NCBI GenBank assembly: GCA_028023455.1
Contig: JAQFVV010006215.1
Location: 9,507,950-9,571,949 of the forward strand
Length of the DNA: 64,000 nt
Reading direction: 5' to 3'
From: Epiperipatus broadwayi
Lineage: Eukaryota; Onychophora; Udeonychophora; Euonychophora; Peripatidae
The notes under the pieces are model-generated. The model saw only the letters and a list, made by a program, of their open reading frames with translations, did not search any database and had not been told where the DNA came from. A program made the position numbers and the translations under genes. This document shows, in pieces, positions 11,968 to 22,537 of this stretch. Positions within the stretch are counted from its first letter, which is position 1. Each line of letters opens with the position of its first letter.

Positions 11968-12920
11968 TGTAAAGGGTAGCTTACAATGCACACATTCCTA
12001 AGAAGATCAAGCCTATTTATTGAACCCAATCCATTTAGAATTTATATTAATAATGGGAAGATTATTTGTTTGTTATTTATTACATATACACATGTAATGC
12101 ACAATAGATTATTTTATTATAAAATAAAATACTATCAATATTTTAGAAAGTAATATTGTATATATATAAACTATTTGATTAAACACTGTAATGCATTTTT
12201 TTGTTAATATTGAATATTAATTTGTAATCAAATGATTTAAGGATAGCCTGAAGTTAAGTTAGGTGATCTTGTGTGTGAAAATAAAACTGATTTTATTATT
12301 ATTATTTTTTATTTGTAATAAATGAAATGTATTTAAACAATACATATAAAAATCTAAATGAATTTAAACAATAGGCAGTTAAAAATCTTAGCATTCCTGG
12401 AGATCTATGCATGTGAAATGTATAAAAACAAAAAACAGTTTACAAATTGTTCTTATTGTTATAGCACCTGTAACAAAAGACAGCAGTAAAAACTAAAATT
12501 TAGAATGCTAAAATGGAGTTTTGCTTTTTCTTTTAGTTAAATTATAAACATTTTAAAAGTCAAATGCTGTAACTAAAAGTTTACCAAATTCAGAGGAAAA
12601 AAGTGAAATAAGAAGTAAAAATAATTGATAAATTCTTAAATAATTAAATCGTGTTTTAAAAGTTGTTGGAGTAAATTTTAATATTTTAAATCTTTTCAAA
12701 AAGAATAACAAAAATTAAGTCTGCTGAAAATTGGAAAAGAAAAAAAAAATGAAATAATTTTCTTAATATATATGTAAAGCGCTTCAATATTATTCAATAC
12801 AAATATATGATTATAAATAATTATTGAATTGTACTTTAATATGAATATGGGCTAGAGAAAAACATGCTATTGTGCATCATGGTATTTCCTACCAGCTAAA
12901 TTAAACCTATATATATATAT
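11968..12920 (+). repeat. LTR 1 of the tandem locus, first part
   Basis: Starts TGTAAAGGGTAGC after the ATGT duplication and matches 25304-26260 and 31429-32380 base for base over long runs. It is interrupted at an AT dinucleotide run by the nested minus-strand LTR element and resumes at 20158. Confidence 0.88.
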
Positions 12921-15554
12921 TGTAACGGTCAGAAAACGTGTGACTCGTAAACATAGTGCAGAATTCGACCACCATACAGAACAGCAGCACCATCGAGTAG
13001 CGAAGCCACCCATGGTACTGAGTTCGAACATAGTTTATCGGTTCCACAATACAATCCATGAAACAACGCATCTGATGCGACATTAGTAAATATTTCCTTA
13101 GGCACGGTGGTCAGGGAGATGCAAGAGATTCATGATTTTATTCTCGAGTTAGCCAATAATCAAACTAATATTAATTAAACATTCATATTTACATAATCGA
13201 GGAAATATTATATAGAATGGGTATCGAATAAATGAAACGTAACTGCAGACATATAGTTTAAAATTATTTATTAATACATTTTAATAAAATCATTTACTAA
13301 TATTTTGTGGATTTAAAGCTTCAGTAGCGGAATTTGCGACATGATTATATTTTAAAGAATACATTTATTTATTTAGACATTATTTTATATTGAGGATTTC
13401 AGTAGCGGTATTTCCGATACTGTAATGTTTACAAAAGGAATACATTTATTTGAAGGCGTAATCTAGCTACCTAAAATTCTCGAGTAAGTATTTCTAATGC
13501 ATGCCTTGGGGAATTTATACCTTTGCAATGCAAGAGTCTAAAGTATAGGTTATAAGAGTAACGGCAGACATATGGTTATTTAATTAAAATATTTATTTAT
13601 AACTAAGGGCAAACATTTATTTGAGAGTGAATTACGAAGATAATGCAGAGGCGGAGTGATATATAGAATAATAGAATTGAGCAAAGGAACACGTGGTACG
13701 CTTTAGAAAGGCGATATGGAATGGCAGTATATCGAAACTGCAATGCCGCGAATGGGTTTATAAGAATATCAGACTGGTCTCTGCCTCGGTCCGACGAAGT
13801 AAGGTGTCACATAAGCATAACCAGGGACAAGCGGTACGTGGCGCGATTTGCCGGCTGGCTGCATGACATTGTCAAATCCTACGGGAGCACCCATTATGCC
13901 CGCTTGTGTAGGACGACTGGGGTTAATTTCAACCCTGAAGAATCCGGAAATTTCACGGCGGAATGGGTCATCGCGTCTCTAAAACGTAACACATGTATAC
14001 TGATAATTGATTATGATGAGATTTAAATAGATTTCTAATTCGGCTCTACATTATCAACATTTACTAAAGAACGTTGGTGACTCTCAAAGAAATGTAATTT
14101 TCTGGAATTATTCACTGATTATTTAATAAATACAAAACATATATAAACTGGGAATTATTATAACTAATACGTCAGCCATTTGCGAAGTAGTAGACCCCTG
14201 CATTACAATAAATGAAGCATTGAATGCGTGTCGATTTATATGAAAGTTAAGTTATTAAAGAAAGTAAATATTAATGAAAATTTGACACGCATTCATTGTT
14301 TTAAGCGATCATAGATTTAAACTTTGAAAATTGAAATAATTATGAGCATGCAATAATTAAATAATAACTATAGATAGAAATGTAGATTATAGAAATATGC
14401 ACCCAAGACAGAATGAGGTAAGCTAGATTAGTAGAGAAATTTACACATTAAGTTAATTATTCAGTTTTAGTTATACAAATGATAGTTTTTACATTTTATA
14501 AATTTAGATAAGTATTATGAAGAAGAGCTATAGCATATTATTAGAGTACTCTAGAGTTTGAACACAGACAGGTACCTGTTTTATAAGAAGTTTTCCGAGT
14601 CCATTGGTTAAGTAGCAAATAGTTCATGAGTGGCAATTCTTTCTTGTATTTAGACGTTTCATTTTACTTTCACAGCAGCAAAAAGTTCACGAGTGGCAAT
14701 TCTTTCTTGTATTAAGATATTCATTTAATTTCATGGCAGCAGCAGCTTTCTCATTCATTTCAGGCAGCAGATCTTCATGGTGAATTTATGACGGGCAATG
14801 GAAAGTTCAGCATTCGATAGGCCATCTCCCGATGGAGAATAATCTAGGTGCTTTACTCGGTCATACCTTGGCAGGAACAAATTATTTTTATATTTTTGGA
14901 GACTCTCAGTGATCGAGAGCAAAGCTAAAGTTTAAGTGAATGTCTCCAGCAAGTCTAAGATGGCCTCTTTTTTTTATCTTGATCTTTCACATTTTTGTTA
15001 AGATATTTTTAGGTTCTATTTAATCTGCCCTGAGGATAATCAATGCATTTAGTTGGTTTTTAATTAAAGAAAGCTGCCGTTCTATTGTTTACATTTTACA
15101 TTTACTAATTATATTTTGGGGAATTTTTCTTTAATTAATCTATTATCTATCACTGACCGATGCTTTTAAATTTCAAAAACAAAAAGGGAACATAAGATTA
15201 TTTTAACTTTTAATTAAATATTACATCAGATATTTTTAGAATTATTATTAAATGAAATTTAAACAAAGCAATAAATACGAACTTTATAATCCAAAATAAA
15301 TGATTAAAATTATACAAAATTATATAACTAAAAGAAATCTAAATTATATTATTTTATCCCTATTTATTGCGTTTAATTTGAGATCGAAATGTGTGCGTGT
15401 TTATGCTGAATTCTACATATATTTATACATTTTTAATATTGTTACACACACAATTCGATACCAAAAAGTTTAAATTTGGGCGGGATAGACCGGTCAGTGA
15501 GAGACGACAGAAAAAGGTGAAACTTAAGATTCGAATACGAATCTTACTGTTTCA
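12921..15554 (-). repeat. 3' LTR of the nested element
   Basis: On the minus strand this is the downstream LTR. It begins (minus) TGAAACAGTAAGATTCG at 15554 and ends GACCGTTACA at 12921. A 22-base palindrome (15525-15546, TAAGATTCG with its complement) sits 8 bases inside the U3 end. A GC-richer block at about 13690-14000 stands out from the AT-rich rest. Confidence 0.88.
13721..14026 (+). CDS. Antisense 101-codon open frame inside the nested LTR, unknown
   Basis: This plus-strand frame runs opposite to the element's own sense. It starts MAVYRNCNAANGFIRISDW and contains SITRDKRYVARFAGWLHDI. It occupies the only GC-rich block of the LTR. I recognise no domain, signal peptide or membrane segment. 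The matching frame in the other LTR (ATG at 18328) is broken by a single CGA-to-TGA change at 18451. That argues that either the frame is not maintained or only one LTR copy needs it. It may simply be a by-product of conserved, GC-rich LTR sequence on the sense strand. Confidence 0.25.
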   Translation: MAVYRNCNAANGFIRISDWSLPRSDEVRCHISITRDKRYVARFAGWLHDIVKSYGSTHYARLCRTTGVNFNPEESGNFTAEWVIASLKRNTCILIIDYDEI

Positions 15555-15600
15555 TTTCCCCGTACTTCCCGTGAACAATTAAGGAAGAACAAAGGAGGCA
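15555..15600 (-). promoter_or_regulatory. Polypurine tract region of the nested element
   Basis: On the minus strand the bases just before the 3' LTR read CGGGAAGTACGGGGAAA and then TGAAACAG. A purine-rich run ending exactly at the LTR start is the usual plus-strand primer for reverse transcription. Confidence 0.65.
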
Positions 15601-16022
15601 AGAAAGAGAAAAAAAATTTTACATTACATAATTTAAAGACGAAAACATTATTATTGTTTTTACAGATATATTGAAATATAGAAAGCAGAGATTACATGAA
15701 GCAACGAACAATTTATATACCCGGATCTAGAATTTATAGTTTAATTAAAATGGCCTAATTTGGCCGTGTCTGGTTAAAATCATAGTAATAATTAGTTAAA
15801 CTGAATGTATATATATAAAAAAATTCTTAGAATAGGATTAGTTAGTATAATATAAAAAAAATTTTTTTAAGAGTAATAGTAATTAAAACAATAATATATA
15901 TAATAAAATTTCTATCTAAAACCCTATTTGACTAAAGTACAATCCATTCAACCAAGTTCATTATATCAAGTTCATTTTAATATTTTCATATACGTTTAAT
16001 CCGTCCTAATGGTCTAATATTT
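15601..16022 (-). other. Non-coding 3' part of the nested element's internal region
   Basis: AT-rich sequence between the end of the chimeric frame and the polypurine tract. No gene seen. Confidence 0.6.
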
Positions 16023-16856
16023 TTACAACCCCGGGTCAGGTGGATAATACCTACATGGTTTGAGATTACGGGCATTGTATGTCCCTTTTATGGTATCTCC
16101 ATCTTTTAATAAATATGCATTTGGGCCACATGTGCGATCAATTATAAAGGGTCCCCGGTACAAAGGAAAGAACTTTTTATATATTCTTTTATCTCGGTTA
16201 CTTTGTTGAGAGTTCCGTACCCAAACATAGTTCCCGACCTGGAAATGTTGGCTTCTCCGATCTGCTCGTAATTTCCGTTCTGCCCTTTCTGTAAGGCGGC
16301 GGTGTGCCTTGCATCTGTCAGTTTCAATATTGATTTCATGTTCATCCATGGGTAATGGCATCTTGATCAGTAATGAGTCCGCTTTACCAAAATGCAAACG
16401 TGTTGGTGTCATGCCAGTGTCCACCTTCGTCTCTTCTTTAATGCTGACTTCCTTCTCCGGTTCTTGTGGGCCTTCATCGGCTGGAATGAGGTTTCTTTGC
16501 TCATCACACTTTTTCATATTTACTACACTATCTGCTTGCCCTTCTACTATCATCGGTTTGTCAAGTATTTCTAATTCCCTTTCCTTTTCCATATCTTTAA
16601 TCTCGTCTTCCTTTTTACTAGCTGGGGATATTCCATAATGTTCGTTGATCATTTCAAGATATATCAACATTTCCCTATCAATTTTCTGATGCTCCCTAAC
16701 TCGTATCTCCTCCTCTTCCTGACTCGTTTTTGGTTCTTCATATCTTCTTCTCGCTTCCTCACGTATTTTCCTCCATCCTTCTTTACTCTCTCTAAATATT
16801 TCAAGTAACCTTAGACTGAAGTTCATTGATGCTATTCTATCATTTTCTGCTTCCAT
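16023..16856 (-). CDS. Chimeric gag-like / integrase C-terminal tail protein of the nested element
   Basis: An uninterrupted 277-codon frame on the minus strand, the sense strand of the element. Residues 1-146 are highly charged (E/K/R-rich) and likely coiled-coil or helical, beginning MEAENDRIASMNFSLRLLE, in the position of a gag N-terminus. Residues 147-277 match the C-terminal tail of Ty3/gypsy integrases: TGMTPTRLHFG (147-157), a basic helix RRLTERAERKL (186-196), the SH3-like fold strands FQVGNYVWVR (205-214) and PLYRGPFII (231-239), and GTYNARNLKPC (258-268). The integrase zinc finger and D,D,E core, and all of RT, are missing. The join at residues 145-148 is in frame, so the deletion preserved translation. 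The first ATG at 16856 is taken as the start; a second lies at codon 11. The retained tail could bind nucleic acid or chromatin, but its role here is inference. Confidence 0.8.
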   Translation of the reverse strand: MEAENDRIASMNFSLRLLEIFRESKEGWRKIREEARRRYEEPKTSQEEEEIRVREHQKIDREMLIYLEMINEHYGISPASKKEDEIKDMEKERELEILDKPMIVEGQADSVVNMKKCDEQRNLIPADEGPQEPEKEVSIKEETKVDTGMTPTRLHFGKADSLLIKMPLPMDEHEINIETDRCKAHRRLTERAERKLRADRRSQHFQVGNYVWVRNSQQSNRDKRIYKKFFPLYRGPFIIDRTCGPNAYLLKDGDTIKGTYNARNLKPCRYYPPDPGL

Positions 16857-17482
16857 TTTTCTTAATATTATTTATTTATTTTATACTACTAGCATTTGAC
16901 TACTCCCCACCGGTATATTGGCCCTATAACACTCTTTCGCTGCCCTCACCTACTCTACATTGCCCTATCTCTATATTGCTGCGTTTAACATATTTAACAT
17001 ATATATTATAGCGAACTACTGGTTACGCGTATAATAAGCTACTGCTGTCTATGATATATATATTTGTACTTTAACAAAATATTTACTATTAACATATATA
17101 ACAAGCTTCTGCTGTCTATGCTATATATATAACGGTGTTTTAATAAAAAAAAATTCAATGCTACTTGCTTTCTCATTTAACGACTGATTACTTTTTTTTT
17201 TCTTGACATATATATATAAAGCAAAATATTTCATTAGATCCGAGTATTTTCATTCCTTCTTAAATTACACACACATCCCTGCTTTCCTTAAATTTGTTAT
17301 TACGCCTGCTGTCCTTTCATTTACTCGACCCACATTATTTCACTCGATTTACTTTTTTTTCATTATTTTTATCAAAACAAAATCATATATATATAGATTA
17401 ATTAGCTAACTCGAGTAACGAACGCTAAAAGAAATTTGCGTTATATTTTGCTCAGGGTATATATGGTTTTTTTGTATCGGAA
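16857..17482 (-). other. Leader region of the nested element
   Basis: AT-rich untranslated leader between the primer-binding-like site and the start codon. On the plus strand some open stretches occur, but they show no domain and I treat them as shadows. Confidence 0.55.
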
Positions 17483-17503
17483 GCTCCACGTTGGAAAGCG
17501 CCA
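17483..17503 (-). promoter_or_regulatory. Primer-binding-like site of the nested element
   Basis: On the minus strand this reads TGGCGCTTTCCAACGTGGAG(C), 24 bases inside the 5' LTR. A TGG start complementary to the CCA end of a tRNA is the hallmark of LTR-element primer sites. The gap from the LTR is larger than usual. Confidence 0.55.
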
Positions 17504-17527
17504 AACGCTAAAAAAAAAATTTAACTA

Positions 17528-20157
17528 TGTAACGGTCAGAAAACGTGTGACTCGTAAACATAGTGCAGAATTCGACCACCATACAGAACAGCAGCACCAT
17601 CGAGTAGCGAAGCCACCCGTGGTACTGAGTTCGAACATAGTTTATCGGTTCCACAATACAATCCATGAAACAACGCATCTGATGCGACATTAGTAAATAT
17701 TTCCTTAGGCACGGTGGTCAGGGAGATGCAAGAGATTCATGATTTTATTCTCGAGTTAGCCAATAATCAAACTAATATTAATTAAACATTCATATTTACA
17801 TAATCGAGGAAATATTATATAGAATGGGTATCGAATAAATGAAACGTAACTGCAGACATATAGTTTAAAATTATTTATTAATACATTTTAATAAAATCAT
17901 TTACTAATATTTTGTGGATTTAAAGCTTCAGTAGCGGAATTTGCGACATGATTATATTTTAAAGAGTACATTTATTTATTTAGACATTATTTTATATTGA
18001 GGATTTCAGTAGCGGTATTTCCGATACTGTAATGTTTACAAAAGGAATACATTTATTTGAAGGCGTAATCTAGCTACCTAAAATTCTCGAGTAAGTATTT
18101 CTAATGCATGCCTTGGGGAATTTATACCTTTGCAATGCAAGAGTCTAAAGTATGGGTTATAAGAGTAATGGCAGACATATATTTATTTAATTAAAATATT
18201 TATTTATGACTAAGGGCAAACATTTATTTGAGAGTGAATTACGAAGATAATGCAGAGGCGGAGTGATATATAGAATAATAGAATTGAGCAAAGGAACACG
18301 TGGTACGCTTTAGAAAGGCGATATGGAATGGCAGTATATCGAAACTGCAATGCCGCGAATGGGTTTATAAGAATATCAGACTGGTCTCTGCCTCGGTCCG
18401 ACGAAGTAAGGTGTCACATAAGCATAACCAGGGACAAGCGGTACGTGGCGTGATTTGCCGGCTGGCTGCATGACATTGTCAAATCCTACGGGAGCACCCA
18501 TTATGCCCGCTTGTGTAGGATGACTGGGGTTAATTTCAACCCTGAAGAATCCGGAAATTTCACGGCGGAATGGGTCATCGCGTCTCTAAAACGTAACACA
18601 TGTATACTGATAATTGATTATGATGAGATTTAAATAGATTTCTAATTCGGCTCTACATTATCAACATTTACTAAAGAACGTTGGTGACTCTCAAAGAAAT
18701 GTAATTTTCTGGAATTATTCACTGATTTTTTAATAAATACAAAATATATATAAACTGGGAGTTATTACAACTAATATGCCAGCCATTTGCGAAGTAGTAG
18801 ACCCCTGCATTACAATAAATGAAGCATTGAATGCGTGTCGATTTATATGAAAGTTAAGTTATTAAAGAAAGTAAATATTAATGAAAATTTGACACGCATT
18901 CATTGTTTTAAGCGATCATAGATTTAAACTTTGAAAATTGAAATAATTATGAGCATGCAATAATTAAATAATAACTATAGATAGAAATGTAGATTATAGA
19001 AATATGCACCCAAGACAGAATGAGGTAAGCTAGATTAGTAGAGAAATTTACACATTAAGTTAATTATTCAGTTTTAGTTATACAAATGATAGTTTTTACA
19101 TTTTATAAATTTAGATAAGTAATATGAAGAAGAGCTATAGCATATTATTAGAGTACTCTAGAGTTTGAACACAGACAGGTACCTGTTTTATAAGAAGTTT
19201 TCCGAGTCCATTGGTTAAGTAGCAAATAGTTCATGAGTGGCAATTCTTTCTTGTATTTAGACGTTTCATTTTACTTTCACAGCAGCAAAAAGTTCACGAG
19301 TGGCAATTCTTTCTTGTATTAAGATATTCATTTAATTTCATGGCAGCAGCAGCTTTCTCATTCATTTCAGGCAGCAGATCTTCATGGTGAATTTATGACG
19401 GGCAATGAAAGTTCAGCACCGATAGGCCATCTCCCGATGGAGAATAATCTAGGTGCTTTACTCGGTCATACCTTGGCAGGAACAAATTATTTTTATATTT
19501 TTGGAGACTCTCAGTGATCGAGAGCAAAGCTAAAGTTTAAGTGAATGTCTCCAGCAAGTCTAAGATGGCCTCTTTTTTTATCTTGATCTTTCACATTTTT
19601 GTTAAGATATTTTTAGGTTCTATTTAATCTGCCCTGAGGATAATCAATGCATTTAGTTGGTTTTTAATTAAAGAAAGCTGCCATTCTATTGTTTACATTT
19701 TACATTTACTAATTAATTTTGGGGAATTTTTCTTTAATTAATCTATTATCTATCACTGACCGATGCTTTTAAATTTCAAAAACAAAAAGGGAACATAAGA
19801 TTATTTTAACTTTTAATTAAATATTACATCAGATATTTTTAGAATTATTATTAAATGAAATTTAAACAAAGCAATAAATACGAACTTTATAATCCAAAAT
19901 AAATGATTAAAATTATACAAAATTATATAACTAAAAGAAATCTAAATTATATTATTTTATCCCTATTTATTGCGTTTAATTTGAGATCGAAATGTGTGCG
20001 TGTTTATGCTGAATTCTACATATATTTATACATTTTTAATATTGTTACACACACAATTCGATATCAAAAAGTTTAAATTTGGGCGGGATAGACCGGTCAG
20101 TGAGAGACGACAGAAAAAGGTGAAACTTAAGATTCGAATACGAATCTTACTGTTTCA
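17528..20157 (-). repeat. 5' LTR of the nested element
   Basis: About 99% identical by eye to 12921-15554. It includes the same palindrome (20128-20149) and GC-rich block, the latter with a TGA at 18451 in the antisense frame. On the minus strand this LTR would carry the promoter and transcription start of the element. Confidence 0.88.
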
Positions 20158-21917
20158 ATATATATATATTTCTACTTTATTGTAAACTCACAAGAAGATG
20201 CCTGCAGTCCAAAGTAAACAATGATTGGAATACTTAATGGTGAATCAAATGAAGATCAAGGTGTTTACCATTAAACACAACTACAGGAGACACCATTGTA
20301 CCTATCTATTTTTGCTAAGGAAAATGATTTACTAAGTTAAACTGCTTTGAAGAACAACTTGCCTAACTATCAACTATTACTACTTCTATTATGATGATTT
20401 TTATGAACTTTGTTCCAATTACAATTTTTTTAATCAAAGAATCAATATTGTAAATTTTTGGTTATGTATTTATTTATTTTTTTAAGTCTTATTATCTTGT
20501 ATTTTCACACTCTGATGCTGAAGCCTCATTTTTCAGAATTAACAAAGAAAAGGGGGGATTATTCATTTTGATATTTTTATATTTTCATTGTAAATAAAAT
20601 TTAGGTTAACCCACCTGCTTCACATCAAATATTAAGGTAAGATTCTCTAAATTTATTTTCATAGGTTAAATTACAACATTTATACAGAATACATATTATA
20701 TGTTTTATTTTGTTGATTAACCTTGTATATATTTTCCGGTATGTTTGACTAATCAACTAGTATCTATCTCTATCATATATATAAATTGGGGGAACTTGTT
20801 AAATAGATTGTTAACATCTGCAAATATATAATTTAGCTAGCCAGCATCTCAATTATCTTAAATTACTAAAGTTTATTTTTCTATATAATTATGATTTGTA
20901 GAGAATGAGTGACATAGGTGGATTTCTACCATGGGGTATAAGGGTTGGATCTGGAGAATCATTAATTAGTAAAATGGTAGAGGTTCAAATGTGACACATG
21001 TACATATGATGATTATTATTATTTTTTATTTATCATTACTATTGTTGTTATACTTTATGATATTTATTATTGTTAATAAATGTTTAAGAGTTTGTATTAT
21101 TTCGGTCTCTGGTTTATTGAGTTGTCCTGACATTCCACAATTTATAAATAATTATGCATGCACACACATCTATTTTCCTTATCATATAAAAGCCTGAAAA
21201 TAAAACAAATATAATAAATGATAGCTGTAACCTATATATAGGTGCAGGAGTTGCTATGTGTATCTGTTCATACCTGCTAAAGGAGTCAAAAGCAGTATTC
21301 TCTCTGGGTATGAATATTAGGGCATAACAGAATTGACAAGGGGGGAAGTGGATGAACTAACCTAAATTGCATTTAATAATATTAAATAGGGATATAGTTA
21401 GTCAATTAAAGGGTATGCAATCATAGGTTAAGCATTTCATTGGGTTCTCATTAGCATTCTGTTAGAAGACCCACAGTCTGAACATAGTTGGATGCAACTT
21501 TTTTCCCTTCTAAGCCTGGTAGGTTTCTGCAGATTCTTGTATTAGGGGCAATAAATTAGAGCATATTAAGTTATCCCCACACCATATTGCTACATCTGCA
21601 TAGTAGTACAGTCTGCAAGTTAGTTGACCATCCGTTACATCTGGTGCACCATCATTGGGCTTGGTTAGTTTATGACTGTTGATGAAGAGTACTGCCCATT
21701 ATACTGGTGTTAGCAGCATTTGGGTCAAGCGGTAATGAACTTTGGGGCTCGATAGATAGATGTACCATCACATAGAGACTATATGTAAGTTGGTCATACA
21801 TTGTGAATGAACCAGCTGATTGTTGAATCTGATCTATATATCCAAGGGGATTATTCTGTCCATTATATCTGGCACCATCAACTTTTGAAGCTAGTGGTCA
21901 TCTTTCTGTCCATTATA
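20158..21917 (+). repeat. LTR 1 of the tandem locus, second part
   Basis: Resumes at the AT run right after the nested insertion (TTTCTACTTTATTGTAAAC...) and is collinear with 26270-28052 and 32390-34185. It ends at CATTATA (21911-21917), where the primer-binding-like site begins. Confidence 0.88.
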
Positions 21918-22052
21918 TCTGGCACGCAATGTGGTAGGCATGAAGATATTACAGTTGACAGAGCTATCCAAGTGTATTTACTAATGATTACATCTGGCAT
22001 GCAATGTGTAGGGTATGATCACTTACATCTGGTATCCAGTATGTTAGGTATG
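21635..22052 (+). repeat. Iterated CATTAYATCTGG motif spanning the LTR/leader junction
   Basis: Copies of a CATTATATCTGGCA-like motif occur near 21635, 21694, 21861, 21911, 21986 and 22022. The last three are longer and add CAATGTG-TAGG-ATGA-like bases. The copy at 21911 spans the LTR end, and its CTGGCA part forms the primer-binding-like site. The second unit (about 27770-28190) has the same series. Confidence 0.75.
21920..21938 (+). promoter_or_regulatory. Primer-binding-like site, unit 1
   Basis: TGGCACGCAATGTGGTAGG begins two bases after the LTR end. The TGG start and its position are what is expected for tRNA-primed minus-strand synthesis. Which tRNA is used was not determined. Confidence 0.6.
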
Positions 22053-22537
22053 AATACACTATGGTTGTAGGGGTGATTTAGCCATTGGACTGGTGTTTAA
22101 ATTTTTTAAAAAAAAATGTTAAAGCACATTTCATTTTATATTTTTCTATCAACATAAACCCAAATGAACTTATACACTTGGCAAACAACTAGCACTTTCA
22201 TCTAAAATAATAGTAATAGTGATAATAGATCACATAAACTTGAATCAATTTTCAATAAGAGATCTAAAGTATTGAGTGTAAATTGGAAATATAGAGGATT
22301 GGACAATAAACAGAGACTGATGATAAATAGTTAAGTGAGTAATAAATGATACTAAAATAGTAGAGTTAGGCATGTAAAAGGACATAGGCTAAAAGTAGAT
22401 CTATTAAAAACTAAAAAAAAAAAGAGGTAAAAGATAAATGCAATGATTGGAAGTGGCGTGATGCACTGTGGCATGTGATTATTTATAGTTTTATAAATAA
22501 ATATTTTATAAATAGTTTGCAAATAAATAAATATTTA

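Larger units (their letters stand above)
12921..20157 (-). mobile_element. Nested non-autonomous LTR retrotransposon (minus strand)
   Basis: Two 2.63-kb LTRs (12921-15554 and 17528-20157) flank a 1.97-kb internal region. Both ends are TG...CA, and ATAT flanks each side (12917-12920 and 20158-20161). The intact LTR copies at 25304 and 31429 show the empty site within the AT run. The primer-binding-like site lies beside the high-coordinate LTR, a purine tract beside the low-coordinate LTR, and the only long frame is on the minus strand, so all three agree on minus orientation. The two LTRs differ by about 20 substitutions and a few indels by eye (about 99% identity), which indicates a recent insertion. 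Protease, reverse transcriptase and RNase H are absent. This is a large-LTR derivative with one chimeric protein. Confidence 0.88.

Noticed and set aside
16142-16638. Several overlapping frames on both strands within the chimeric protein gene
   Set aside because: Shadows of the 277-codon minus-strand frame, which alone shows integrase-tail motifs.
21600-22060. Possible CRISPR-like array from the repeated CATTAYATCTGG motif
   Set aside because: Spacing is irregular, units are diverged, and the location is at an LTR junction of a eukaryotic retroelement.
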